Shown here: one piece after another, positions 45,831 through 56,730 of the stretch | Numbering within the stretch: position 1 is the stretch's first letter | How the letters are laid out: the number at the start of each line of letters is the position of its first letter | Assembly (NCBI GenBank): GCA_963681505.1 | Contig: OY811979.1 | Location: 3,402,977-3,466,976 of the forward strand | Reading direction: 5' to 3' | DNA from: Eunapius fragilis | Taxonomy: Eukaryota; Porifera; Demospongiae; Spongillida; Spongillidae | DNA length: 64,000 nt | The notes under the pieces: generated by a model | The model's database searches: none | Seen by the model: the letters and a program-made list of their open reading frames with translations, nothing else | What the model was told of the DNA's origin: nothing | Made by a program: the position numbers and the translations under genes

Positions 45831-46630
45831 TTTGTGTGAGCACACCATTCAAGTTGTTCGTGTGGTTTGATGGCATAAAAGAGAGGTCAAGAAAGCAATG
45901 GCCACACAAAAAAACATGCTTAAGAGGCTGTACCTGGACCACTAAATGTACGCTAATAAAGACAGCACGAACCCTCTGGCGGATTGGAAGCAAAAGGCCT
46001 CTCCAAGTAAGTCACCAAAATGGCTGTCTTTACGGTACACCAATGCGCGGGACTTCTGATTTATCAAGAGGGTACTTTTTTAATGCGGACTTGAAAGAGT
46101 TTATGTTCGCACTACTTTGTGAATAGGTTCATATAATTCTTTTGGCATTTGGTTGTTGTGCGAAAGAACTATAAGCATTGAAAGACCGCCGTTTTTTTTT
46201 CGACGAAAATATGAAACGATTACGTATACCGCATTAGAACTATTCGTTCTAATTATACAACCCTAATGTCCGCGTCTGGACCACCGTGACATATCATGAT
46301 CACTATGAAATCACTTAACAGGAACAGGTCAACAATGACTTCAGCTGTGCTTGTTCTGTTGACAAGCTAAAATACATGTAGTAGGTCTAAAATACTTGTA
46401 AATATCTACATGCAATGTCATCAATAAATCATATTTCAGAACTATAGTGTTTTGTATGTTACAGTATCATTTACCACAGTGTTAGTGCAAGAGTAGTTAT
46501 GGAGTCACACAATGGGAGTTGGCTCCAGCCAGTTATTATTCATCCTTTGTGTACACACGTCTTGATGGTATCTCCCTCTTGTTTCCACACCAGGGTCCAC
46601 ATATCACAGTGCCTCTCACACACCTCCTGT
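45831..46630. other. no gene seen
   Basis: Mixed sequence between the split pseudogene and the 3' end of the TPR-CHAT-STAND gene. The plus-strand frame at 45827-46126 has no recognisable domain. Confidence 0.4.
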
Positions 46631-47865
46631 CTATGATGACATCATAACATCTTCACGGGACACAGGTTGGTAGAGCAGGTGGTAACAGTCCTCTGTGAGC
46701 CCAGCCACGCCCCCTGCTGCCTCCGCAAGAGCCACACCCATTCCACTGCAGACCGCCCACGTGTAATCGTCCTCTCTTGGTACACGCTGGCATGCATTCC
46801 TCAGGGCCTTGTGCGCCATGGCAACAGCCATGACACGCCCCCCTTCATCCAGTACACTCCACAAGGCATCAGCGATGAGTTGCGGCACACGCAGCAGGAT
46901 GGCACCCCCTCCTCCTCCTCCCCCTCCTCCTCCCCCTCCTTCACAGACCACGGCTGCAGTACTGGGCTTCACCACACATGGGGAGGGGTACTGCCTTATA
47001 AGGTGACGCTGTCTCAACCCCTCCACCAGAGGGGGGCAACTCCCCCTAGGAGACGCCTGTCCAACTATCTCTTGGACTGCATCCACCACAACCTCTGGTA
47101 TGGGGGATTCCCCAAAGAGAAGTAAGCTAGACAGGACCAGCTGCTCTTCTGGACTGAGGTAGGCGGGGCTTGAGTTGAACCCTCCCAGCAGAGAATGGGA
47201 CACCTGAGCCAGCCAGTCCCCCGAATCGCCACAAAGAACATCCTCGCTGGGTAATGCTATTTCGTCCATTGGCTCCGTGTCTCTCTTGTTCCTGGTGCCG
47301 CGCTGTAACAGCAACGATGAGAAGGCGTCGACCAGCTCAGGTGAGCCGTGGGACACGCCCACCACCCGTGCCAATAGCTCCTGGTCACTGTTGAGGGGAA
47401 CGAGATGAACCCTCGATTGCAACGTATACACGAGCCTCTGTGTTGCCTGGAGGGGGCTCAACGGCTCCACCCTGTGGACACAGGACCCCCTGTGGAGCCT
47501 GGTGCGTGCTTCTTCCTGCATGGCTTCTGGACTGGTGGTGATCACAATGATGTGGGTATGGCAGCTTGCCAGGACAGACAGCATGGCTTCAGGCATCACA
47601 TCAGTGCAGAGGTTGTCAAGGACGATCAGCAAGGGGCTGGTGGGAGGGGCCAAGGGGTTGGTGGGAGGGGCCAGTGGGAGGGTCTCCTGTAAGTGTTGTG
47701 GTTGGGGCATGTTGGCACTCAGTATGCTCACTGAGCCTTGCAAGAGGTGCTCCAAGCTACCGTTCACCCAGAATATCCCTCCCCCAAAGTGGGTGTGGTG
47801 TTTAATGATGAAATCAATAACAGGGTCCTCAGGTACAAGACCGGAACAGGAATGTAGTATCTGGA
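46631..47865 (-). CDS. NB-ARC/STAND-like C-terminal exon of the TPR-CHAT gene
   Basis: Open from an AG acceptor near 47866 to a stop at 46631, about 410 residues. It begins GLVPEDPVIDFIIKHHTHFG and GIFWVNGSLEHLL, then LLIVLDNLC (Walker-B-like), IIVITTSPEAM (sensor-like), RVEPLSPLQATQRLVY and a helical/winged region with LSPEEQLVLSSLLLFGESPI. This is the order of an NB-ARC/STAND NTPase after its P-loop. The P-loop itself (GxxGxGK[T/S]) is not in this exon or in the low-complexity DNA before it. A 12-Gly run coded by GGA/GGT-type triplets interrupts the C-terminal part. The NTPase would act as an oligomerisation switch for the CHAT domain. Confidence 0.65.
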
Positions 47866-47869
47866 ATCA

Positions 47870-48110
47870 TGGAGGGGAGGGGAGGGGAGGGAAGGGGAGG
47901 GGGGAAGGGGAGGGGAGGGAAGGGGAGGAGTGGAGTGGAGGGAGTGGAGGAGAGGGAGGGGAGTGGAGGAGAGGAGAGAGAGGAGTGGAGGAGAGGAGGG
48001 AGGGAGAGGAGGAAGGAGGAAGTGGAGGAGGTAAGAGGTAATTCAAGGAGGTAATACAAGAGGGAGGTGAGAGGAGAGAGGGGAGGAGAGGAAGTAAGGT
48101 AGAGAACTTC
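47870..48110. repeat. GGAGGG/GGGGA purine-rich repeat
   Basis: About 230 bases almost purely G and A on the plus strand, in the presumed intron between the CHAT and STAND exons. It gives many meaningless open frames. Confidence 0.9.
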
Positions 48111-48185
48111 GATACAACTAACAGAGGCAGAGGTCTTGACACCTGTACAACATGAGGTCTACATTTAACACCACATCAATGCAAC

Positions 48186-48206
48186 CCCCCCCCCCCCCCC
48201 CCCCCC
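48186..48206. repeat. poly-C tract
   Basis: More than 20 consecutive C, in the presumed intron of the TPR-CHAT gene. Confidence 0.9.
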
Positions 48207-48294
48207 TTTCCCCGTGGACTGTCAGGACAATAGACATTAAATGGTACCTATAAAAGTTTTTCTTTCAGGTATCTTGATGTTAAGAAGGTACACC

Positions 48295-48602
48295 TTATGG
48301 CAGCACCTTATAGGAGCACCTTATAAGAGCACCTTATAACAGCACCTTATAACAGCACCTTATGGCAGCACCTTATAGGAGCACCTTATAACAGCACCTT
48401 ATAACAGCACCTTATGGCAGCACCTTATAGGAGCACCTTATAACAGCACCTTATAATAGCACCTTATGGCAGCACCTTATGGCAGAGATAATATATTATC
48501 TAATACATGATCTCTGCTTATAGGAGCACCTTATAATAGCACCTTATGGCAGCACCTTATAACAGCACCTTATGGCAGCACCTTATAGGAGCACCTTATA
48601 AC
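48295..48602. repeat. 13-bp minisatellite
   Basis: Unit AGCACCTTATAAC with variants AGCACCTTATGGC and AGCACCTTATAGG, about 20 copies, interrupted at about 48485-48525 by unique sequence. It lies inside the presumed intron of the TPR-CHAT gene. Confidence 0.92.
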
Positions 48603-48945
48603 ATTATTGTCACAAGTATCTTTTTATTGGAAGCTTTTATGGACCTACAACCAGCAAGCCCCCTCCACCCCCTCACCAAATTGATGGGGCTAGCCCCCTC
48701 CACCCCCTTAGGGTCACCCCCTCACTAACAAACTACTGTCCTGTCATTGTCGCCATGACATCCATGACAACATCCCCATGGCATTGTTGTTATACATAGG
48801 CAAGTGTTCTGACCCCTGACCTAATCAAACAGTATAATGACATATTGTGATGACACACATTGTGATGTAGTCACAACATGACCCCTTGACCAATCACCTC
48901 ATAAATGATCTGACCCCATGACCAATCACCTCATGACCAATCACC

Positions 48946-51909
48946 TCATGAACAACTGACCTGGACATCTGACGCTCTGCCAGCAGTACACAACACAATG
49001 GCATCCTCCATCTTGTTCAGCAGGTCCAGACGGGGGAAGGCACTGCCTCCTCCTACCCTCGTACACAACATGATGTCTTCTGAGGTCCTCTCCACCACAA
49101 ACTGCACATCCCTTCCGATCAGCTGGAACCCACCCCAGTGTGAATACGAGGAATACTTCTTGAAACACCTCACACTCAGAGTGGCCTTTTGGAGGGCATG
49201 TGTGGTGCCCAGACCATCCACCAGGTATTGGTAGAAGAACTGCATGAACATACCAGCACTCTCATCGGGGATCCTCCACAGAGTGGTGAGGACGGACTGG
49301 GCACCCGCAAGAAGGAAGGCCCTTCCCATGCCGATGATGCCGTCAGCACGCACCATACCACGCCCACTGTCACAGCTACTGAGGACAACGATGGCAGCTC
49401 TGATGGTCAGCTTCTCCACCTCACTGGGCAAGAGAAGGACGTCGGTGCCCTCAGTGGGACAGTCCCCAGACCCACACTGGGTCCCGGCCAGTGCCAGGAA
49501 CCCGCTCACCCTCCCTCCGTGTGTCGCAATGTGGATCAGCTTGGCTTCCACCAGCCTCCTGCACACCTTCACCTTAGTGGCCTCCTCCTCCAGAAGGGCG
49601 TGGCTTCCAAGAATGTGGGCGACCCACTCCGCCTCCTTTCGGGCGTGGGGGAGGCGCCCCAGCTTCCAGTCCTCTCCGTTGTGTCTGAAGGGAGGGATGG
49701 CCGGGTCTCCCACGATGCAGAAGTTGGGACTATCCAATGGGATTGTGACCCGGGTGAGCAACTGCTGGGTAGAGGGGGTGTGACACATCAACCCCATCGT
49801 CAGAAGGGATGGCATAACACGAAGTCGCAGCCTGTCCCCTAGGAACCCAGAACGGTCAGGATGAAGGAGTGCTGCAAATGGAATCAATGTGTGGCTGTCA
49901 GGTACCAGTACAATCTCACTGGGAAGGCGGCCCAAGTGGACTGCCATTAGCACTTTGAGGAGAGGCTGAACCAGGATGCTGCCTAGGGGAAGAAGTGGGG
50001 ATGGGGAGGAGTAGTCGCAGAACTCAAACATCTCTAGAGAGTTCTCGGCAATTAGCTCTGACATTGTGTTGTGGAGGAACACCTCCAGCGTACTGCCGTT
50101 AAAGAGCACGCCATCCAGCCTCACCTCTATCATATTCTCCACAACCCTGCCGCGTAAGGGTGAAAGCACCCACACAAGCAGGCTGGCACCGGTGTAGGAG
50201 AGATAGACCACATCGACGCTCTGTTCCAGGACTATGCAGCTGATGTCCCCAGAGGAGAGGGGAGGGGAGAACAGACGCCCAAACTGGGCACCCTTCTTTC
50301 TCAACAGAAGCTCACCAAGCGATCGAGCCCGGCTTTGCTCTGCATACATGAGGGCATCAGAGGATCTTCCCAGGGCACAGAGACAGTCCTGCATGTGGTG
50401 GAAGGTCCGTGAGCTACTCTCAGCAAGGGACACAGAGAGGCCTAAGCCCTCCCCAGACCCCTTTATGCTGTGCAGTGTATCTTCGTGTGATTTTATCACA
50501 TCCTTGAGGTCACCCAATGCCTCTGAATACAGACTCCGAACCGGCTCCGACAGGAGACGCTGGTCACACGCCATTGATGGACCGTGGAACGTGATCCTAT
50601 TGGTGTCATCTATAGCCCCTGATGTCATCTTCCTTGCCTTCTCACTCAAGCAGCATCCCCTATTGTGATGAGCAGCAATTAGAATTGCCGAATCGTTGCT
50701 GATCTGCAATGTCTCGGTGAAGCTGGCGATGGCTGCGTCATGGTCCTTCTTCAGCATTGCTACGTTGCCCAGGTTACCATAGGCGCGGGCCTGCCCCGCT
50801 GGGTCCTTACCATAGATGCACTGTCCGAGGGCAAGCTGGTAGTACTCCTCTGCTCTGTCCAGCTCCCCGAGCGACTGGTAAGCGGTGCCAAGGTTATTGT
50901 AGGCACGTCCTATGGCCTGGGGAACTGGATCGTTCTCCAGGGTGAGGTCCAAACTCTTCACGAGGTGGAAGAGAGCCTTGTCTCTCTGGTGGAGCCCCAC
51001 GTACGCATTGCCGATGTTCCCGTGCGCATGACCCAGGGACACCAAGTCCCCCTCCTCTTCCGCCAGACCTAGGGCTTCTGTGTACTGCTGCACCGCGGAA
51101 GTGTGGTCACCGAGGGCGTGGTGCAGGGTGCCCAGACCGGTATATGCCGCGAGACGATCCTTCCTGTTGTGGACAGCGGTTTTAATGGCATTTCTGTACG
51201 CTTCGATGGCCGCCATGATCTTTGAAGCCTTCCTGAGGTTGGCGCCTTGCTTCAAGTAGAGCGAGGACAGAGATGGGGTCTGCGGGCAATAAGCGGCAGC
51301 AACAGAGGAGGGGGGAGGGGAGGAGGTGTAGCAGAATGTAGCCTTGCCGTAATATGAGACAGCTCCTAGGTAGTCCCCTTCGATGCTATGGATGTCCCCG
51401 AGGTACAAGCAGGCAAGAAAACGAGCTCCGCACGCATCGGCAGAGGGAGAATCCAAGCTCTCCAGTACTCTGAACCTTGCTGCTGACGTTTGGTAGTCCC
51501 CCAACTTGTAGTAGGCCAGTGCACAGCCCAGGAGAGACGCCACGTCTGGGGTGGAAGACGGCTCACCAGGAGAGGCTTGTTCAAGCAGCTGGACCACCCC
51601 GCTGTAGTCCTGTGCAAGGAAACAGCCGGCTGCTGTGTTCAGAAGGTCTGCGCTTCGCTGGTTAGTGTGGCCTGAGTGGGCATCGGTGCAGTTGGTCCAG
51701 ACGTAGGTAGGCGAGGAGATGAGTGGGTGTGGAGTGTCTCTACTGGAGTCTGAAGGTTGTGTTACACTCCTTTGGCTGGTGTTGGTGACATCGTGGTTGG
51801 CGTCCATTCTCCTGACCACTTTTCTCATAGCTGCTAGCCCTACTGAGTTCACCTTGTCTCCTGTTGAACTGTAACCAAAAGGAGAGAGCAAGAGAGATTG
51901 TACACACAC
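48946..51909 (-). CDS. TPR-CHAT protein (TTC28-like), large N-terminal exon
   Basis: A single 987-residue frame. Residues about 85-480 hold many tetratricopeptide repeats (LAAYTGLGTLHHALGDHTSA, AYNNLGTAYQSLGELDRAEE, ARAYGNLGNVAMLKKDHDAA). Residues about 600-965 form a CHAT domain, the caspase/separase-like peptidase fold, with His797 in LIHIATHGG and Cys846 in VVLSSCDSGRG, then GMGRAFLLAGAQSVLTTLWR and HWGGFQLIGRD. Both catalytic residues are present, so it may be an active protease; TPRs would bind partners. A GT donor (CAGGTCAGT) lies close to the stop at about 48960, so the transcript probably splices on to the STAND-like exon. The true start may be a later Met (about 51828) or in an exon further up, since an AG acceptor sits near 51870. 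Confidence 0.85.
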   Translation of the reverse strand: MCVQSLLLSPFGYSSTGDKVNSVGLAAMRKVVRRMDANHDVTNTSQRSVTQPSDSSRDTPHPLISSPTYVWTNCTDAHSGHTNQRSADLLNTAAGCFLAQDYSGVVQLLEQASPGEPSSTPDVASLLGCALAYYKLGDYQTSAARFRVLESLDSPSADACGARFLACLYLGDIHSIEGDYLGAVSYYGKATFCYTSSPPPSSVAAAYCPQTPSLSSLYLKQGANLRKASKIMAAIEAYRNAIKTAVHNRKDRLAAYTGLGTLHHALGDHTSAVQQYTEALGLAEEEGDLVSLGHAHGNIGNAYVGLHQRDKALFHLVKSLDLTLENDPVPQAIGRAYNNLGTAYQSLGELDRAEEYYQLALGQCIYGKDPAGQARAYGNLGNVAMLKKDHDAAIASFTETLQISNDSAILIAAHHNRGCCLSEKARKMTSGAIDDTNRITFHGPSMACDQRLLSEPVRSLYSEALGDLKDVIKSHEDTLHSIKGSGEGLGLSVSLAESSSRTFHHMQDCLCALGRSSDALMYAEQSRARSLGELLLRKKGAQFGRLFSPPLSSGDISCIVLEQSVDVVYLSYTGASLLVWVLSPLRGRVVENMIEVRLDGVLFNGSTLEVFLHNTMSELIAENSLEMFEFCDYSSPSPLLPLGSILVQPLLKVLMAVHLGRLPSEIVLVPDSHTLIPFAALLHPDRSGFLGDRLRLRVMPSLLTMGLMCHTPSTQQLLTRVTIPLDSPNFCIVGDPAIPPFRHNGEDWKLGRLPHARKEAEWVAHILGSHALLEEEATKVKVCRRLVEAKLIHIATHGGRVSGFLALAGTQCGSGDCPTEGTDVLLLPSEVEKLTIRAAIVVLSSCDSGRGMVRADGIIGMGRAFLLAGAQSVLTTLWRIPDESAGMFMQFFYQYLVDGLGTTHALQKATLSVRCFKKYSSYSHWGGFQLIGRDVQFVVERTSEDIMLCTRVGGGSAFPRLDLLNKMEDAIVLCTAGRASDVQVSCS

Positions 51910-52054
51910 CAGCCAAAGACACTTTTTTTTACCTTGGTCCTCAGGTCAATCACAACTACACTTGTGGTCTGCATTAATGGCTATAAAATTTTCTTTTCTT
52001 TTTTTTTCTTTTTCTTTTTTCCTTATTCTTTTTTATGCAGCCATAAAGGGCAAG

Positions 52055-52138
52055 GGAGGGAGGGAGGGGAGGCAGGGAGGGAGGGAGGGAGGGAGGGAGG
52101 GAGGGAGGGAGGGAGGGAGGGAGGGAGGGGAGGCAGGG
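52055..52138. repeat. (GGGA)n microsatellite
   Basis: GGGAGGGAGGGA run, flanked by a T-rich tract at 51990-52035. Confidence 0.95.
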
Positions 52139-52968
52139 AACGCCCACCAATGCTCTGTCACATCACATAAAAGACGCACCACATGCATAAAACGTGTACC
52201 CCACCGGAACACTCCTACAGTACTTCGAACCTTCTACATGCTCACCTGACATTGTCAATAACAGGTACTGATGTCATCATATGATCCCCCAAGACATATG
52301 TATTACATGGTCCCCCCCCCCCCCCCCCCTTCCAGATCACATCACATCCCGTATGGCATGATTTACAGCTACCCCCAGGACATGATTGATATATACTTGT
52401 ACACATACACACCAGGACATATCTCCCCAGGATGGTTTGCGTAGACTTACATTCCCCCCACCCCTAGGACATAAGTTTTTGTCATCAGTAGGGGTGTACG
52501 CTATTTACTGTAACAGCCCACTAGCTTGAGTACGACACGCTAAGGTAGGGCGTTGCCCATCTAGCCGCCTCTCGTGTCCAGTGGACTGGGAGACGGCTTG
52601 CACGCTTTATATTCGCGCGACCAAAGATATCCTATGCCTCCACCAATGCACCCATTATGACTTACTAGTGAGTATAGACGATACAGCTCGATATAGACCT
52701 TCAGTTCTATGGAACAGTGATTTTTCAAGAGCCATTGGTTACGTCCAAAGGTTATATCGAATGCTCGATCATATAATTTCAATGACGTAGTCTTGATTAC
52801 ATCATAAAGGTAATACACGCGTGCACGGCGCCTATAATTCTGGCTCCGAATCGCTGGACGTAAATAGATGGGACCAAAAAGTGACTGACGCATAGGACCT
52901 AATCGAGCACTCAATTCGGTCCGGCCGGACCATTTTAGACTGCGCGTTTTGGTCCGGCCAGACCAAAA
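52139..52968. other. no gene seen
   Basis: Includes a short poly-C run at about 52312-52330 and CGGCCGGAC-type words at 52920-52960 like those in the 9-11-kb element. No exon was recognised. Confidence 0.4.
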
Positions 52969-53274
52969 TCAGTGGCGTATCAAGGATTTCAGCGAGGGGG
53001 GTGCTTAGCTCAGGCCCGATACGAAAAGCGGGGGGGGGGGGGGGGGGGGGGGTGCTGTCGGTTTCTGGCCCGGTACGAAAAGCCGGGGGGGGGGGGGGGG
53101 GGGGTGCGGTCGGTTTCTGGCCCGGTTACAAGCGCGTATCTAAATGTGCTGGAGGAGGGTGCTGAAAAGCTTGCGCGCGCGAAATTTTTGGCAACCACGC
53201 CCATTCTTAAGACGGAGGGGGGTGCCCGAGCCCCCTGAGCCCCCCCCCCCCCCCCCCCCTAAATACGCCTCTGA
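52969..53274. mobile_element. MITE with CAGTGGCGTA end and three homopolymer tracts
   Basis: Starts CAGTGGCGTATCAAGGAT and ends AAATACGCCTCTG. Two poly-G runs (about 53030-53051 and 53083-53104) sit in a duplicated internal segment (TTTCTGGCCCGGTACGAAAA), and a poly-C run (about 53239-53259) precedes the right end. No coding capacity. Confidence 0.6.
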
Positions 53275-54109
53275 AAATCGGACGCGGACCGAAATATTCG
53301 TGACAGGCCTACATCAGGACCTACGATAGTAGGTCCTATGTAGGATTGTGTAGTTAGGTTCAGATAGTCTAATCATATTCATACATTTATTAGAGGCTAT
53401 GCGCTGTAACTTCCCTTCTGAACGCCATATTTAAAAAGACGTTCACTGATTTCGACGCTGCTGCAATAAAATAGTGGTGCACCGAAAGCAGAGATTATAT
53501 ATAGATGATCTCTGCCGAAAGCTTCCCTACTCTCCTGGTTCTTGTCTTGATTGTCCAACATGAAAATAAATGAGCGGACGCATATCCTTTTCTGCATGTA
53601 TGGCTCACGTGGCGCGTTTCCAAGCTCTCCCGGCCTGTAACCAACTTTAAAAGCCTTTTTGGGCGCCTCTGAAAACTCCCTACACTGCCAGCGAATCATT
53701 TTACAGTGCCGCTAATTTTAGCCCCTGGCGTGCACACTAACATGCGCGCTATGTTAAATAATTCACACTGGCTTACCCAACACTGCAGCTACCGGTACTA
53801 CTAAATCCATGTTCCTCAGGATGTACGTTTATAATAATTCATCGTTATATATACATAGCCGGAGGAATACCGTTAATCCAATTTAACAATGAGTTCATCG
53901 TTTATATACATAAAGCTGATTCTTTGTGTTTCAGTAAAAACGCTTTCAACTTCTGTTTGTGTGTGTATGTGTGTATACGAGTGCAAGATTAAAAAATAAA
54001 ATATTATAGCACGTCCGTTTGGGCCAGGATGGGAGTCCATGCTTTTCACACACACACACACCACACAAGGCCTTCATTTTTGATATTATATATATTTAGC
54101 AGTACCGCA
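53275..54109. other. no gene seen
   Basis: Short CA repeat at about 54050-54066. Frames here lack recognisable domains. Confidence 0.4.
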
Positions 54110-54345
54110 CTATTTGGGGGTGGGGCGGCGCGCCCCCTTTGAACCGAGCAGGTATTATCTATGTTTGGGGGATGCCGGGGTTAGCGTGACACGCCCCCAC
54201 TGCAGGGCGTTCAGCCCCGCCCCACAGCAGGGTGTGTATGGGCGGACCTGCGAGTACCCTGCTCCGGGTTCTCGAGGTCCGATACCCCAAAGGTCGGCGA
54301 AGGCAACCCCCGTACACAACCCCAAACGTATAAGATTATAGGTGC
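54110..54345. other. GC-rich block with nested inverted repeats
   Basis: A 235-bp GC-rich island in AT-rich surroundings. Complementary pairs include GTTTGGGG (about 54162) with CCCCAAAC (about 54322), and AGCAGGGTG with ACCCTGCT around 54226-54260. It could fold as a structured RNA or be part of a repeat; no known RNA family was confirmed. Confidence 0.35.
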
Positions 54346-54593
54346 AGTAAATATCTGAACCTGCGGCAGCAGGTTCAATATAGGATTGATTGAGGGTTGA
54401 TGAATGTCATTAATAAAACTTCACTAGCGTCTGGAGGGACAACGGAGAAACGGATCGCTTATCTATTTATCCCGATGGAATGAGAGCACAACGATCTACA
54501 GTTCTACGTTTGTTCCGTGTCATAAAACGGTGTGGTTATAGAGAAACAAACAATTTCCTGTTTCTCGTGCCCAGTCCTAAAATAATTCTCCAT

Positions 54594-54641
54594 CGTCGTC
54601 GTCGTCGTCGTCGTCGTCTTCTTCTTCTTCTTCTTCTTCTT
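54594..54641. repeat. (CGT)n(CTT)n trinucleotide repeat
   Basis: CGTCGTCGT run passing into CTTCTTCTT, about 48 bp. Confidence 0.9.
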
Positions 54642-54863
54642 AGGAAGGTATAACTCGAGCTAGGAACGGTTTTGGAGGACGGGAATAGTACCAATCGCTT
54701 CGAAATTTACCGGCACGTTATCCTTACATGTCATATAGTCATACATATATCAAGTTCTATTTATTAATAATTTTAGGCAGTTATAAATACTCTAACCTGC
54801 ACTAAATTTATTTGGTGTTCCAGTTTAATATGTTACTTTGGCTAATATGTTCTTTTTCTAAAA

Positions 54864-55382
54864 ATGCTAAAGAAGAGATCTAAGCAACGAGCGGAATACC
54901 TCCAAAAGCAATACGAGGCCAATCCCAAAAAAAAGAAGGCCTCTGTACGCGACAACTGCAAGGCCGATCCTGAAAAGAAGAAGGCCACTGTACGCGACAG
55001 AAATGAAGAAGGCCTCTGTATGCGACAACTACAAGGCCGATATTGAATCTAAGCGATCTGCTAAAAGGTGGCGATACGAAGAGGCCTCGAGGAGAACCGT
55101 GCTGCTAAAAGGCGGCGATATGAAGAGAACCTCGAGGAGAACCGTGCTGCTAAAAGGCGGCGATATGAAGAACCTCGAGGAGAACCGTGCTGCTAAAACT
55201 AAAGGCGGCGATATGAAGAGGATCTCGAGGGAAATCGCGCTGCTAATAGGGAGAAATATCAGCTACCATTAAAGCATCTGAAAGGAGTCGGTATTGGAAT
55301 GATCCCGCTGTCTGATTGGCTAAATGTGCTGCCGAGAGGACGCGGTACCGCAGAGGTCACAGAACTACCACTACCACCCAAA
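54864..55382 (+). pseudogene. Lys/Arg-rich repeat protein fragment, frameshifted
   Basis: The frame starts MLKKRSKQRAEYLQKQYEAN, followed by repeats of the type KKKASVRDNCKADPE, then, after frame changes, EENRAAKRRRYEENL repeats and ASERSRYWNDPAV with an in-frame TGA before LAKCAAERTRYRRGHR. It ends at a GTATGT donor near 55383. Such charged repeat N-termini occur in repetitive invertebrate proteins and in mobile-element polyproteins; I cannot assign a family. Several frame changes and the stop show decay. Confidence 0.5.
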
Positions 55383-55440
55383 GGTATGTTATGGCATGTT
55401 GTATTAACATTAAAAAGCTGTGCATGCAGCATTTGTACAG

Positions 55441-55511
55441 CATAGTCGGGCGGCCCTACTACCGCGTTTGGTCTGGTTTGTCACCCTAGGTAGTAGGGCC
55501 CGCCCGACTAT
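55441..55511. mobile_element. 71-bp hairpin insertion (micro-MITE)
   Basis: Left arm CATAGTCGGGCGGCCCTACT with ACC and right arm GGTAGTAGGGCCCGCCCGAC with TATG are inverted. TACAG stands directly outside on both sides, a likely 5-bp target duplication. No coding capacity. Confidence 0.7.
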
Positions 55512-56364
55512 GTACAGCACGGATCTGCACAAAACCATTCACTTCACTTGTAAAGCATGCATGGTGACTCAACTGTGTGTACAGTAGTGTTTTAATCTGA
55601 TAAAGCTTCCTTATCTGAAGACTTCTTTGTCTAGCCATGTATACTGTGAATGTTGCAACTGTATGAATATAGTTACAGTTGCAAGGGCTGAGAACTAAAT
55701 AGCTGCAACTATATCCTTTTCCCATAAAGCTACTCCTTGTATGAACCCAAATCTCATGCACCAATGGAGTATAATGGTGGTCTTGAAAAAGCTATTCTTA
55801 GGGGTATAGTGATCTGCCTGTGCAGCAGTAAGTAAGATAAGCCACCATCAGGTACTTCTAGCAGCACACTCGCATTTATGTATAGTGAAATAAAAACAGA
55901 CCTTCTGCCCACACTTATAAAGCTGCAGACCCTGTCCACAGATATGACCTCACCTGAGAACATATCCTTATCGATCGATCTACATGCTGCCATGTACTGC
56001 CATGTAGTCTACTTCCTTAGTTCCCACACTACCCATCTATACAACTTAACTGCATGTACAGTAGGCTACACCTCCATGTTTAGATGGGACCATTTTTACT
56101 GGATCAAATTTGACCAATAGAATTTTAGCACAACTGACACACATACACCCCTTCCCTCCCTGTCATTAATATGATGGAATTGGACTAATATAATTATAGC
56201 ACAGTCTGCACACGTGTTAAGGCTTTGCAGGTATAAAAGCCACTCATCCACTAGCAAAAAGAGGTAAAAATTAATACTCTATGTGGATGTGTAAAGGCTT
56301 TGCACTTTGCTTTAAAAAATAAAGAAGTAAAAATTTAATCATACTCTCTGTTACGTATATGTAG

Positions 56365-56652
56365 ATGGCTGACGACCTTTGCGGGTTTTTCACCAACGAG
56401 GGGTCGGAGGAGGAAGAGTACATTCATCCTCCAACTCCTCTCCCCTTCACCCCACCACCTCCAGAAGCCCCGCTTCTGCCACCACCACCAGCAGCACTGC
56501 CCACACCACTACCAGCAGCTACTCCCGCCGGCACCACCAGCGCTGCTCCCACCGGCTCTCCTGCCTGCACCATCAGCCCTGCCCCCACCACCAGTGCTGC
56601 CCCCACCACCAGCAGTACTATTAAAGTTATTTGTTCTTGCATTAAGAGATAA
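56365..56652 (+). CDS. Pro/Ala/Thr-rich 95-residue frame
   Basis: Frame starts MADDLCGFFTNEGSEEEEYI and continues as a Pro- then Thr/Ala-rich tail. An AG precedes the start (TATGTAGATGGC), so it may be an exon. Low complexity gives little support, and no function is proposed. Confidence 0.25.
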   Translation: MADDLCGFFTNEGSEEEEYIHPPTPLPFTPPPPEAPLLPPPPAALPTPLPAATPAGTTSAAPTGSPACTISPAPTTSAAPTTSSTIKVICSCIKR

Positions 56653-56730
56653 AGGGGATCGTCCATCCTCTTCCTACATTTGATTATAGACTATGATACT
56701 GCTATGACAGGGTGAAAAAAAACTTATGAA

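Noticed and set aside
47829-48142. Several open frames in the GGAGGG repeat
   Set aside because: Low-complexity purine tract translated in all frames; no domain.
49189-50668. Plus-strand frames of 140-217 residues opposite the TPR-CHAT exon
   Set aside because: Antisense to a 987-residue frame with recognisable domains; they have none of their own.
54110-54345. Resemblance of the minus strand to U1 snRNA stem-loop regions (GGGCG.GGCT, CTAACCCC, CCCCCAAA)
   Set aside because: The 5' splice-site-pairing end and a convincing Sm site are absent at the expected distances, so the similarity is probably due to GC-rich composition.
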